NCBI GenBank assembly: GCA_012964825.1
Contig: DTTI01000035.1
Coordinates: forward strand, 50,429 to 114,428
From: Candidatus Neomarinimicrobiota bacterium
Lineage (GTDB): Bacteria; Fidelibacterota; Marinisomatia; Marinisomatales; S15-B10
Reading direction: 5' to 3'
DNA: 64,000 nt
The notes beneath the pieces were generated by a model. That model saw only the letters and a list, made by a program, of their open reading frames with translations, had not been told where the DNA came from and did not search any database. Shown here one piece after another: positions 44,719-53,756 of the stretch; positions within the stretch are counted from its first letter, which is position 1, and every line of letters begins with the position of its first letter. Position numbers and translations under genes: made by a program.

Positions 44719-46127
44719 AAATGCTCATCCATGGGAAATGGGTCGATAAACCTGAAAAAATCAACGTTCTAAATCCATACGACGGTAATGTGTTGGATAC
44801 AGTTCCAGCAGGAACTGTGGACGACGTCAAGAAGGCAATAGAATCTGCAGCAGAAGGATTTACTATTAACAGAGACATGCCCGTACACAGAAGAATTTCC
44901 ATCTTGAAAAAGACAGCTAAAATAATGCAAACCCGCTTCGATGAGTTGGCAAAAACTATTGCAACAGAAGGTTCAAAAACAATAAAAGAAGCTCGAAAGG
45001 AAGTGGGAAGAGCGATAAATACGATCACAATTTCTGCAGAAGAAGCCCGGCGGCTTAACGGTGAAACCATTCCATTTGATTCTGCGGAAGGTTCTGAAAA
45101 TCGGGTCGGATACTATTATCGTTTCCCCATCGGGATCATCGCTGCCATTACACCTTTTAATGATCCGCTGAATCTGGTTGCTCATAAACTGGGGCCAGCC
45201 ATAGCCGGTGGAAATTCTGTTGTATTGAAACCGGCAACCGTTACCCCGCTTTCAGCGCTGAAACTTGCGGAATGCTTATTAGAAGCAGGATTACCTGAAA
45301 AGGTTTTATCTGTCGTAACAGGCTACGGGAATGAGATCGGTGATGCTCTGGTCTCTGACGATCGTGTCCGAATGATCTCTTTCACTGGTGGTGTGGAAGC
45401 AGGGGAAGAGATTATGAAGAAAATTGGATTGAAGAAGGTCGGCATGGAGCTTGGGTCAAATTCTCCGGTGATCGTAATGAATGACTGCGACTTAGATCCA
45501 GCTGTGGAATCCTGTGTTTCCGGTGCTTTTTGGGCGGTGGGACAGAACTGCATCGGCGTTCAGCGGATTTACATCCATGAAAACATTTACAGTGAATTCA
45601 GAAATCAGTTTGTTGTCCGCACCAAACAATACAAAACTGGGTTTCAATTAGATGAAGACACAGACATGGGTCCCATGATCAATGAAAAAGAAGCAATACG
45701 CGTGATTAAATGGGTGGATGAAGCCGTGGAAATGGGAGCGGCTTGTCTCACGGGCGGTATTCGTGAAGGGAGCTTAGTTCAACCCACGGTTATGGAAAAC
45801 ATGCCCACTGGAGCGAAACTGGACTGCGAGGAGATTTTTGGACCCGTTGTGACGTTGTACAAAGTCAGCGCCCTGGATGAAGCCATTGAAAAATCCAATG
45901 AAGGAAACTATGGTCTGCATGGAGCGATTTTTACCAGCAATATTAACAACGCTTTTCACGCCATTAAGCACATGGATGTTGGAGGAATTATTATCAATGA
46001 CTCCACTGATTACAGAGTGGATCTCATGCCATTTGGTGGTGTGAAAAACAGCGGACTCGGCAGAGAAGGAATTAAGTTTGCGTTACAGGAAATGACCGAA
46101 CCAAAAGTTGTCTGTTTTAACTTATAA
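44715..46127 (+). CDS. NAD(P)-dependent aldehyde dehydrogenase
   Basis: A 470-residue ALDH superfamily enzyme. The catalytic cysteine is in GQNCIGVQRI, the general-base glutamate in GMELGSNSPVIV, and the cofactor region in AITPFNDPLNLVAHK and SFTGGVEAGEEIM. The C-terminal PFGGVKNSGLGREG is typical. It resembles the lactaldehyde/succinate-semialdehyde type group. Coupling to homoserine dehydrogenase (ATGA overlap) suggests an aldehyde from that reaction, such as aspartate semialdehyde; this is inference. No terminator is seen in the 216-bp gap after it. Confidence 0.88.
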   Translation: MKMLIHGKWVDKPEKINVLNPYDGNVLDTVPAGTVDDVKKAIESAAEGFTINRDMPVHRRISILKKTAKIMQTRFDELAKTIATEGSKTIKEARKEVGRAINTITISAEEARRLNGETIPFDSAEGSENRVGYYYRFPIGIIAAITPFNDPLNLVAHKLGPAIAGGNSVVLKPATVTPLSALKLAECLLEAGLPEKVLSVVTGYGNEIGDALVSDDRVRMISFTGGVEAGEEIMKKIGLKKVGMELGSNSPVIVMNDCDLDPAVESCVSGAFWAVGQNCIGVQRIYIHENIYSEFRNQFVVRTKQYKTGFQLDEDTDMGPMINEKEAIRVIKWVDEAVEMGAACLTGGIREGSLVQPTVMENMPTGAKLDCEEIFGPVVTLYKVSALDEAIEKSNEGNYGLHGAIFTSNINNAFHAIKHMDVGGIIINDSTDYRVDLMPFGGVKNSGLGREGIKFALQEMTEPKVVCFNL

Positions 46128-46343
46128 TGTACCTGAATAATTTGGCCTTATCATCTGCGCGCGTACAATAACAAATTGATGGATGATGTAAAAACCATCA
46201 GCAAGATCAACTCAGTATGCAGCTGATTAACTGATTCTCCTTAAGGGGTTATTCAATAACAGAATGAAGCCCCGCTGAATGACAAAGCATTCTTTTAAAA
46301 CACTTTAGCAAGACGACTATCTGCCAGCATTAGCTAGGCTGAC

Positions 46344-47936
46344 TTATGCAAGGCCACCCGGCAATTTATCCGCACGGTGACCGTGGTCCAACACTACTTC
46401 ACCATTAACCACCACAATTTCAACACCAGAAGGATAAGCTTGAGGCGCCTGGTCAGTACTATTATCTGACAACCTATCTAAATCCAAGACAACAAGGTCA
46501 GCAGCTTTTCCGGCTTGAATGCAACCACGGTTTGACAAACCGGCTGAGGTGGCAGGAAGAGAGGTCATTTTACGGATGGCCTCTTCCAGGGTAAACAGAT
46601 TGTGACGGAGAACGTATTCTTCGACAAATCGAATGGTGTAACCAAAACTTGACCGGTTCATGGTAAAGTTGGACAGTGGACCATCAGTTGCAGTCACAAC
46701 GCCATCACTTTCAATACTACAGTAGGGATCCATAAGAAGTTTTTCAAGTTCAGGCCTGGTGGCAAAGATATGTCTTAACATAACATTATAGAAGTCGACT
46801 CCATCAGCCAGGACCAGCCTGAAAATGCTTTCAACAGGATCACAATTAAACATATGGCCGATTTCTACAAAGTTCTTCCCGACAAGTTCGGGATGAGCTA
46901 TTGACGAGGAGAGATAGAATTTTTCCAATCCTCCTAGCCGAAGCAGATAATTTGTAGGGTCAGAAAAATGATCGCGACATTTTTCAACTGTTTCAGGCGA
47001 TCCCAAACGCTTAAGGACCTCCTGTCGCTCCCCTTCATAGACCCATGGAGGCAGCAGTGCCACAACCATGCCAGGACCCCATTCGTCAGGGAAAGTATCT
47101 ATACCAACGGTCAAGTTTTCATCTTCGCGGGCACGGTTAACCATTTCAAGGACACGGTCAAAAGTTCCGTCCGGCGCATAGGGCCTTGGCGCTAGGTGAG
47201 ACAGTTGCCCGGGAAGTCCAGCCCTTCGGCAGATACTGAGGGCTTCCTCTACCGCCTCTTCAAACTGTTCCCCCCTGTTTCGGATATGACTGGCGTAGAT
47301 ACCCCCATGTTTTGCCGAAACTGCTGTCAAGGCCACCAGTTCATCCTCATCCGCGTACATCCCCGGGGAATATTCAAGACCTGAAGAGAACCCCACGGCA
47401 CCGGCAGTCATGGCCTCCTCAACAAGAGATTTCATCTGTTCAAGTTCAGTAGTAGAAGCTTTTCCAGTGGAGTGACCCATTACACTTAATCTAACCGAGC
47501 CGTGCGGCACAAGGGGTGCTACATTTGTAGAAAGTCCCGGAGAGAGAAGGGCATCCATATATTCGCTAAAAGAACCCCATGAAAAGTCCACATCCCAGCT
47601 TTCGCTGAAACCTGCAGTATTGCGTTTTGCGAGGTCCATGTCATTAGCAGGGGCCGGACCGTGACCACAATTGCCGGTCACCACCGTGGTGATACCCTGA
47701 CGGATAGCACCTTCGTTTCGACGATCAGCCATAAGAGAAAAATCGGCATGACTGTGGATGTCGATGAAACCAGGGCAGACAACTTTGCCACTGGCATCCC
47801 ATTCAAGATTTCCCTTCACTTCCGACGCATCGCCTACTGATACAACAGAGCTGCCACTGATAACAACATCAGCCCTCACTGCCGGTTTACCCGTTCCATC
47901 AATTACTTTCCCGCCTCTTATGACTAGATCAACCAC
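46344..47936 (-). CDS. N-acyl-D-amino-acid deacylase (D-aminoacylase) family amidohydrolase
   Basis: A 530-residue metal-dependent amidohydrolase. It begins with the small beta domain (DLVIRGGKVIDGTGKPAV) and has the metal motif GFIDIHSHADFSL, VTGNCGHGPAP, and YASHIRNRGEQFEEAVEEAL, which is characteristic of D-aminoacylases and related dihydroorotase-like enzymes. The end is KAADLVVLDLDRL. There is no signal peptide. It would free D-amino acids from N-acyl-D-amino acids or D-containing peptides. It is last in the operon with the AGCS symporter. Confidence 0.88.
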   Translation of the reverse strand: MVDLVIRGGKVIDGTGKPAVRADVVISGSSVVSVGDASEVKGNLEWDASGKVVCPGFIDIHSHADFSLMADRRNEGAIRQGITTVVTGNCGHGPAPANDMDLAKRNTAGFSESWDVDFSWGSFSEYMDALLSPGLSTNVAPLVPHGSVRLSVMGHSTGKASTTELEQMKSLVEEAMTAGAVGFSSGLEYSPGMYADEDELVALTAVSAKHGGIYASHIRNRGEQFEEAVEEALSICRRAGLPGQLSHLAPRPYAPDGTFDRVLEMVNRAREDENLTVGIDTFPDEWGPGMVVALLPPWVYEGERQEVLKRLGSPETVEKCRDHFSDPTNYLLRLGGLEKFYLSSSIAHPELVGKNFVEIGHMFNCDPVESIFRLVLADGVDFYNVMLRHIFATRPELEKLLMDPYCSIESDGVVTATDGPLSNFTMNRSSFGYTIRFVEEYVLRHNLFTLEEAIRKMTSLPATSAGLSNRGCIQAGKAADLVVLDLDRLSDNSTDQAPQAYPSGVEIVVVNGEVVLDHGHRADKLPGGLA

Positions 47937-47953
47937 GGATGCCTCTCATCCTA

Positions 47954-48925
47954 TTACACATAGTCCCTGAGAATCTCCTGTTCAAGAAAACTATCCACAT
48001 TGCAGCCTGTGGCCAATAAACAAATGGATTTTCCCTTAAGATCATCCTTCAATTTTAATGCACCTGCCAAGGCCGCGGCACCTGCACCTTCTACCAACAC
48101 GCCCACGTTGTTAAAAAAGAGTCCCATTGCCCTTTTGAGGTCATTTTCGGAAACCAGTATGGCATCATCCACAACATCCAGCATAAGGTCTACCGCCTGC
48201 GGGATAGCCACACGAACAGCGATACCGCCAGCAAAGGTATTGCAACTGTCTGTATTGACAGGCTTCTTTTCATGAAATGAATAGGTCATACAAGGAGCCT
48301 CTTCCGATTGCACACTTATGACCCGGGTGGAAGGATTCTTCTCTTTCAAAGCAGTGCCAATACCGCTAATAAGAGAGCCGTTTCCCACAGGAACTATAAC
48401 TACATCAAGATTTTCATCGATTTGTTGCGCGATCTCGTAACCAATGGTAGCGGTACCAACCACAATTTCTGGTACAGCCCCATCTTCAATAAACAAATGA
48501 CCCTTGGGCAGAGTCCACTCCAAGATCTGGTTTTTCGCTTCGTCCAAATCTCTGCCTAAAAATTGAAGATCGGCGTCAAATTTGCGGATCAAGGCAACTT
48601 TACTTTCATCTGCTCCTTCCGGCACAACCACTGTGATTGGCAAATCAAATTTCTGGCAGGCATAAGCCATGGCGGAACCATGATTACCCGTTGAAGCGGT
48701 GATCACTTTTGTCACATCACCGGATCGCGAAAGACTATGTACAAGTGTTAAAGCCCCCCTGGCTTTGAATGAGTTAACTGGTGATTTATACTCATGTTTC
48801 ACATAGGTTGTGGTTTCCGTAAGTGTACTGAGGTCACTTTCTATATTCAGGGGAGTTATAGACAAAAATTCCCGGATGATGCTCAGTGAAGATTCCATTT
48901 CAGCTGTTGAAGGTCTCAGACTCAT
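47954..48925 (-). CDS. Threonine/serine dehydratase-like PLP enzyme (fold type II)
   Basis: About 323 residues. The PLP lysine is in SPVNSFKARGALT, with the substrate loop TASTGNHGSAMAY and the phosphate-binding VPVGNGSLISGIGTA. It belongs with threonine/serine dehydratases and serine or hydroxyaspartate racemases; no ACT domain is present, so it is of catabolic type. The frame is open to 49030 inside the previous gene; ATG at 48925 (MSLRPSTAEM) leaves an 11-bp gap and gives family length. Placement between an Ntn hydrolase and a D-aminoacylase suggests use of amino acids released by them. Confidence 0.85.
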   Translation of the reverse strand: MSLRPSTAEMESSLSIIREFLSITPLNIESDLSTLTETTTYVKHEYKSPVNSFKARGALTLVHSLSRSGDVTKVITASTGNHGSAMAYACQKFDLPITVVVPEGADESKVALIRKFDADLQFLGRDLDEAKNQILEWTLPKGHLFIEDGAVPEIVVGTATIGYEIAQQIDENLDVVIVPVGNGSLISGIGTALKEKNPSTRVISVQSEEAPCMTYSFHEKKPVNTDSCNTFAGGIAVRVAIPQAVDLMLDVVDDAILVSENDLKRAMGLFFNNVGVLVEGAGAAALAGALKLKDDLKGKSICLLATGCNVDSFLEQEILRDYV

Positions 48926-48935
48926 TAGACCAATT

Positions 48936-49850
48936 TCATCGATAGATGTTATAAAACGAAGTGTGTTTATCCAGCATTGCTTTTGCCTTCGCCAACCGGT
49001 TCTTACCATCACGAAAGAGAGCAAATTCAAATGGATTCATGATTGAAGCAGCGCCCGTTTCACCATCTTTCCTGAGGGCCACAAAACCGACCTGAAATTC
49101 CACATCTCCCCCGTGCCTGTCGATTATCCTCTGGAGAGCATTTTCACAGGCTTTCTGGGCTGAGATTCCCTGCCGCATATTTTCTACGACTAGGAAACTT
49201 CCACAGACGGCGATCACTTCCAGACCCGCCCCGGTGGCTGCGGCAGCACCTACTTCATTGTCCACATAAAGCCCCGCACCAATGAGAGGTGAATCACCCA
49301 CTCGACCGTGAATCTTCCATGCAGCACCGCTGGTGGTACATGCCCCAGACAGATCACCTTTCTGATCCATGGCAACAATTCCCAATGTTTCGTGATTGGA
49401 TTGACCATTTAGCCATGACGTCGATTGCTCAGGATTTTCTTTCCACTCCAGCCACCGCCTTTGTGCCTCTTCAGTAAGAAGATCTTTTTCCTGGAACCCC
49501 ATCTTAAGTGCAAATCTTTTCGCTCCTTCACCAACAATCATGGCGTGTTTGGTCTCTTCCATCACTTTCCTAGCCACCGCTGCCGCATTGACAATCCCTC
49601 CCATTCCTGCCACCGAACCGCTGCGACCATCAGATCCCATGACCGCGGCATCCAGAGTGACGATACCATCCTCATCTGGCAGTCCACCGTAGCCAACGTC
49701 CATGACGGTGGGATCCTCCTCTGAAACCGCTGCACCAGCCACCACCGCATCCAGTGCAGAACCACGGCCCAAAAGGACTTTTGCTGATGCATCATTGGCC
49801 TTCTCTCCGTGATACCAGGTAGAAATAACAACGGGATTTACCTTACTCAT
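48936..49850 (-). CDS. Ntn-hydrolase asparaginase (isoaspartyl peptidase/aspartylglucosaminidase family)
   Basis: A 304-residue N-terminal nucleophile hydrolase. The self-cleavage and nucleophile site is the threonine in NHETLGIVAMD, followed by the substrate-binding TTSGAAWKIHGRVGDSPLIGAGLYVDN and ATGAGLEVI. The family cleaves beta-aspartyl (isoaspartyl) peptides or the GlcNAc-Asn bond. In bacteria without N-glycans, isoaspartyl peptides from aged proteins are the likely substrate. No signal peptide. It overlaps the AGCS gene by four bases. Confidence 0.9.
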   Translation of the reverse strand: MSKVNPVVISTWYHGEKANDASAKVLLGRGSALDAVVAGAAVSEEDPTVMDVGYGGLPDEDGIVTLDAAVMGSDGRSGSVAGMGGIVNAAAVARKVMEETKHAMIVGEGAKRFALKMGFQEKDLLTEEAQRRWLEWKENPEQSTSWLNGQSNHETLGIVAMDQKGDLSGACTTSGAAWKIHGRVGDSPLIGAGLYVDNEVGAAAATGAGLEVIAVCGSFLVVENMRQGISAQKACENALQRIIDRHGGDVEFQVGFVALRKDGETGAASIMNPFEFALFRDGKNRLAKAKAMLDKHTSFYNIYR

Positions 49851-51187
49851 GATCTACTAATCTTTCTTACCTCTCCGCTAAGGGCAACAAGGGCTGTAAG
49901 GTTTGCAAACACCATGAAACCCATGAAGATATCGGCCCAATCCCAGAGTGGTTTCACCTGAAATATTGCACCCAAACCAGCAAGTCCGCAATAGACCCAT
50001 CGAAAAGGGATGGACAGTTTTATTCCACCGGCATGACGGAGGGACTGTTCACAGTAGTATGCCCATCCCACCATTGTTGTAAACCCGAAGAGTACCGATA
50101 CAAGCACAATAATGGCACCGCCGAACGGTAACACACTTTTGAATGCAGCTGATGTCATTTCGGTACTGATAAGGCCGGAGGACCATACACCGGTGGAAAC
50201 AAGCACAAGAGCTGTCATACTTGAAACAACCATGGTGTCAATGAATACACCCATCATTCCGATAATACCTTGCTGGTGAGGATCCGTGGTTCGTGACGCA
50301 CCGTGAGCAATTGCGGCAGTACCGACACCCGCCTCACTGGAGATAGTCCCCCGACGAAAACCGTAAGCCATCGCTCTGGCCACATTAGCACCAGCAAATC
50401 CCCCGGCGGCAGCCGTACCACTGAATGCACTCCTGATAATCAAAGCAAATGCCCCGGGTACTTCTGTAATATTCACCACGAGTATAGCAAGACAACTGAG
50501 GACATAAACCAGCGCCATTGAAGGGACAAGTTTCTCCGCTACGCGGCCTATCCTGTGAATGCCACCGATGATGACTGCCCAAAGTGCCAATGCCAGCACC
50601 AGCCCACTGAACCATTTTGGAATGCCGAAATCACTGAACAGGACCAAAGCAATAGAATTTGACTGAGTCATGTTGCCGGCCCCGATCCCACCGAAAAGGG
50701 CTGAGATAGCAAAAAAGAGACTCAACCGGTTCATACCAAGACCTTCTTTGAGATAAACCATAGGCCCTCCCAGCATGGTCCCATCCTCAGCTTTTTGACG
50801 ATATTTTACACCAAGAACAGCTTCCGCATATTTGGTTGCCATTCCAAATAAAGACACTGTCCACATCCAGAAGGCGGCGCCGGGACCACCTATGGCAATG
50901 GCAGTTGCAACGCCCGCTACATTTCCATTGCCGATGGTGGCGGAGAGTGCGGTGGTGAAAGCCTGGAAAGGAGAAATGTCACCGGTTCCTTCTACTAAAC
51001 TGTCCCGTTTCAAAGCACCACTGGAGATTAACCTGAGGGATTTTACAAAATTTGTGACCTGAACAAACTTGGTTTTCCAAGTAAGAAGTAAACCAACTCC
51101 GCAAAGGAGAATGATTGTCCAGACACCCCAGACGATATCGGACAAATCAGCCGTTAGCTCGGCAATAGCACTGAACCAATCCGTCAT
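49847..51187 (-). CDS. Sodium:alanine symporter (AGCS family)
   Basis: A 446-residue inner-membrane transporter with about eleven helices. The family signature is GNGNVAGVATAIAIGGPGAAFWMW, with GIGAGNMTQSNSIA and the C-terminal GWAYYCEQSLRH. It imports alanine or glycine, and some members D-alanine, with sodium. It leads the operon of the Ntn hydrolase, PLP dehydratase and D-aminoacylase, which would give it small amino acids as likely cargo. Confidence 0.93.
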   Translation of the reverse strand: MTDWFSAIAELTADLSDIVWGVWTIILLCGVGLLLTWKTKFVQVTNFVKSLRLISSGALKRDSLVEGTGDISPFQAFTTALSATIGNGNVAGVATAIAIGGPGAAFWMWTVSLFGMATKYAEAVLGVKYRQKAEDGTMLGGPMVYLKEGLGMNRLSLFFAISALFGGIGAGNMTQSNSIALVLFSDFGIPKWFSGLVLALALWAVIIGGIHRIGRVAEKLVPSMALVYVLSCLAILVVNITEVPGAFALIIRSAFSGTAAAGGFAGANVARAMAYGFRRGTISSEAGVGTAAIAHGASRTTDPHQQGIIGMMGVFIDTMVVSSMTALVLVSTGVWSSGLISTEMTSAAFKSVLPFGGAIIVLVSVLFGFTTMVGWAYYCEQSLRHAGGIKLSIPFRWVYCGLAGLGAIFQVKPLWDWADIFMGFMVFANLTALVALSGEVRKISRS

Positions 51188-51198
51188 TCAGAAATCAG

Positions 51199-51405
51199 TC
51201 AGTCAGCAATCTTCACATTTACAGCCCTATCACCTTTCACATCATATTGCACATCAAACTGAACATGCAGGCCCTGTCTCAATCCCTGTTTTTGGAGATC
51301 TACACGCAATCCGCTGACATGGACGAAGAGATCGTCCCCGTCATCAGATTCGATGAAACCAAATCCTTTCGACTGATCATATTCTCTTACTGTACCGGTT
51401 TTCAT
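51199..51405 (-). CDS. Cold shock protein (CspA family)
   Basis: A 68-residue single-domain OB-fold protein with RNP1 as KGFGFIES and RNP2 as LFVHVSGL. It binds single-stranded RNA and DNA and melts RNA structure. AGGGGG lies upstream of its ATG as ribosome-binding site. It lies between apaG and the AGCS symporter with short gaps and may be co-transcribed with them. Confidence 0.95.
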   Translation of the reverse strand: MKTGTVREYDQSKGFGFIESDDGDDLFVHVSGLRVDLQKQGLRQGLHVQFDVQYDVKGDRAVNVKIAD

Positions 51406-51432
51406 AATTCCCCCTTTTTCAATATTGTATAA

Positions 51433-51816
51433 TTAGTTGACCGAATGAGGTGTCACCAGCTGAAAGGCAGGAATTTCTGCATCGAAGGTTTCGCCGTCGT
51501 CCCAAACCATCTCATAGGTCCCTTTCATGATGCCGAATTCCGTCCGAAGGGGGCAGAAACTGGTATATTGGAATGACTGATCTTTTTCCAGCCGCGGTTG
51601 ATAACCTACAACACCAGGGCCCCGAACTTCTTCTACTTGTCCGGCTGCGTCGGTGATGTGCCAGTAGCGGTTCTTAAGCGTAAGCGGGTGGTCACCCTCA
51701 TTCCTTATCGTGATATGGTAGGCGAAGAAAAAGAGAGGCTGGTCAGGATTGGAGCGTTCAGGAATGAATTCACTCTCTACTGAAACGATAAGACCATTTG
51801 TGACCGCTTCCGGCAA
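51433..51816 (-). CDS. apaG: ApaG family protein
   Basis: A 127-residue protein of the ApaG fold (fibronectin III-like): FFAYHITIRNEGDHPLTLKNRYWHITD, EVRGPGVVGYQPRL, and SFCPLRTEFGIMKGTYEM. Family members were named from the apaH locus and are loosely linked to Co2+/Mg2+ resistance; the exact role is not settled. Length is normal. Confidence 0.93.
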   Translation of the reverse strand: MPEAVTNGLIVSVESEFIPERSNPDQPLFFFAYHITIRNEGDHPLTLKNRYWHITDAAGQVEEVRGPGVVGYQPRLEKDQSFQYTSFCPLRTEFGIMKGTYEMVWDDGETFDAEIPAFQLVTPHSVN

Positions 51817-51850
51817 AGCTGACAGGGTACCTTAACTTAGAATGCCAATG

Positions 51851-52570
51851 TCAAAGGATTTTCTCCAGGACGTCACCAACAAAAAAGGCGATGGTAGCGG
51901 CGACACCGCCTAGCAGAACTGTTTCAACAATCCCTTTGATTCGGCTTTGTTCGGTGACAAATCCTTTTAAGGCACCGATGAGAGCCAGGGCGGCCCCCGT
52001 AGAAATAGATGAGACCATAAAAAGATCGGACGCATTGGCTTTTGTGAACCCAGCGAGGACATAAGCCATCAACGGAATAAAACCGATAAGGTTGAATGCG
52101 ATAAATGTGACCAGCCCCCGTTTCCACGGCGGCCTTTCATCTTTCATCAATTCCAACTCTTCTTTCATCATTGTGTCTACCCACACGTCGTCATCGGATG
52201 TTATAACATCCACCACCTGATGTAACAAGTCCCCTGTGAATCCCTTATTCTGGTAGATCTCCCGAATCTCCTCAACCTCCTTTTCACGAAGGTTCTCAAT
52301 TTCCCAATATTCCACAGCTTTGTGTTTCTCATACGATTCATGCTCAGCCTTCGCGGAAAAATAACTCCCCACAGACATAGCAAAGCCATCGGCAATGAGG
52401 TTGGCAAACCCGAGAATCAAAACAATGGGAAGGGCGAGTTCCGCACCAGCAGCACCGGCAACAACCGCGAACGTGGTGATAGTACCATCAATACCACCGT
52501 AAACGAATTCGGCTATGTACTCCTTCTGAAAACCGAAATATGTACTTCGTTTATGGTAAAGATCTTCCAA
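51851..52570 (-). CDS. VIT1/CCC1 family iron/manganese transporter
   Basis: A 239-residue membrane protein. The first helices carry the family motifs FVYGGIDGTITTFAVVAGAAGA and NLIADGFAMSVGSYFSAKAE. Next comes the cytosolic metal-binding region with repeated glutamates (EIENLREKEVEEIREIY), then three more helices. It would move Fe2+ or Mn2+ out of the cytoplasm. It is first in a run of same-strand genes that continues to the D-aminoacylase. Confidence 0.9.
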   Translation of the reverse strand: MEDLYHKRSTYFGFQKEYIAEFVYGGIDGTITTFAVVAGAAGAELALPIVLILGFANLIADGFAMSVGSYFSAKAEHESYEKHKAVEYWEIENLREKEVEEIREIYQNKGFTGDLLHQVVDVITSDDDVWVDTMMKEELELMKDERPPWKRGLVTFIAFNLIGFIPLMAYVLAGFTKANASDLFMVSSISTGAALALIGALKGFVTEQSRIKGIVETVLLGGVAATIAFFVGDVLEKIL

Positions 52571-52676
52571 AAATGCCCCGTGCTTAAACTGAGGAAAAAT
52601 TCCCTTCTATTAACTTACAATTGAATCTGTTATTAGTCATTGTAATTTGAGGGCTAATCAGGTTTTTTAGGAGAGT

Positions 52677-52808
52677 TCAGGCGCTGAGAAATTCCAGAAG
52701 CAAAGAATTAACTTTTCCCGGCACTTCGTGCTGAAGCCAGTGGGTTGAATCCTCCAGATAAATGAGCTCTCCGTTGGTTCGAACATCTATATGTTCAACC
52801 GACTTCAG
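52677..52808 (-). pseudogene. Alpha/beta-hydrolase C-terminal remnant
   Basis: The gap after the R2lox gene reads, in one minus-strand frame, as the tail of an alpha/beta hydrolase: GELIYLEDSTHWLQHEVPGK then VNSLLLEFLSA and a stop at 52677. The catalytic-histidine motif DSTHW and the HExPxxVN pattern are those of epoxide-hydrolase-like enzymes. No start codon or other part of the fold is present and the frame runs into the R2lox gene, so it appears to be a leftover of a deleted gene. Confidence 0.6.
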
Positions 52809-53719
52809 AAAGGTTCGGGATCAAAGTCCTCTGTTAAGTCCTTAAACATGACATCTTCCAATGATAACTCACGGGATTTTTCAATACGATCCATCCGCTT
52901 CTGAAATTGAACAACTGCAAAATCCACAAAATCCTCCCGCTTCAATCCAAATGCTACCTCACCGTGTTTAGCTTCCTGATAATCAAACAGTTCGTTGATA
53001 ACACCGATGGCCGGCATCAGAAGGGTCTCCATTTTCTTCTCCACCGCATCCCAGACGGAATCGCCGTGTTCCGCCACCAGGCGAGAAATAAAATAGACAC
53101 CAAAACGAAGATGACGGGATTCATCTCTCTGTACAAATTTGATCCCCTCCAGCATGCCTGGAAGAAGACCTGATTCTTGAAGAATCTGGTACCAACCATT
53201 GTAACCCGTTTCCGCCAAAATCCCTTCAACCACTATATTGTAAGTCACGGAAGCCTCGGCCTGGGTTTGAGGCGATTTATCATTCTTAAGAAGTGCCATG
53301 GCTTTGGGAAGAGTCTCATAAAAAATGGCCCTGTAACTTTCTGTATGGTAACGACTGAGGTCACCCGAATCTGTCATAACAGTATCAAGATAACGGTGAA
53401 AGAAATCCACATGCTTGGCTTCTTCCCAGAGAAAAGAAGTGAGATACATTTCCTCTTCCAGACGATTTTCACCGGTAACTACACTTAAAAGAGGCAAAAG
53501 ATCCAGGGTGACCGCCTCTTCTCCAGACAGGAAGAGTGTGGCAACATTCAATGTAAGGTCACGTTCAGAATCGGATAGGTTTCCCCAGTCAGTTTTGTCT
53601 TTAGAGAGGTCAATGTCATCCGGGTTCCAAGTGCCGAGCTTTTTCGCCTTTTCCCAGAGGCGAGACATAACATGATTTCTGTTAAGACCGTTGGAGAGAG
53701 TCGTGAATTCAGTTCTCAT
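52805..53719 (-). CDS. R2-like ligand-binding oxidase (R2lox)
   Basis: A 304-residue ferritin-fold protein often annotated as ribonucleotide reductase beta subunit. All six metal ligands are in place with constant spacing to the Geobacillus R2lox: E67, E100, H103, E165, E200, H203. So are V70 (GEEAVTLD) and Y160 (SVTYNIVVEG), the pair that forms the Val-Tyr crosslink in R2lox. The family has a Mn/Fe site, binds a long-chain fatty acid and lacks the radical-relay tyrosine function of R2. No nrdA gene is near. The next upstream gene has a lipid-binding SCP2 domain. Confidence 0.88.
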   Translation of the reverse strand: MRTEFTTLSNGLNRNHVMSRLWEKAKKLGTWNPDDIDLSKDKTDWGNLSDSERDLTLNVATLFLSGEEAVTLDLLPLLSVVTGENRLEEEMYLTSFLWEEAKHVDFFHRYLDTVMTDSGDLSRYHTESYRAIFYETLPKAMALLKNDKSPQTQAEASVTYNIVVEGILAETGYNGWYQILQESGLLPGMLEGIKFVQRDESRHLRFGVYFISRLVAEHGDSVWDAVEKKMETLLMPAIGVINELFDYQEAKHGEVAFGLKREDFVDFAVVQFQKRMDRIEKSRELSLEDVMFKDLTEDFDPEPF

Positions 53720-53756
53720 ACATTTACTCTAACATGATAAGACAAAGTTAATACAG

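Noticed and set aside
46237..46275. Imperfect GGGG/CCCC hairpin in the gap after the aldehyde dehydrogenase
   Set aside because: The stem is interrupted and there is no T-run on either strand.
52805..53719. Ribonucleotide reductase beta subunit (nrdB)
   Set aside because: The Val-Tyr crosslink pair and ligand spacing fit R2lox, and there is no nrdA gene nearby.
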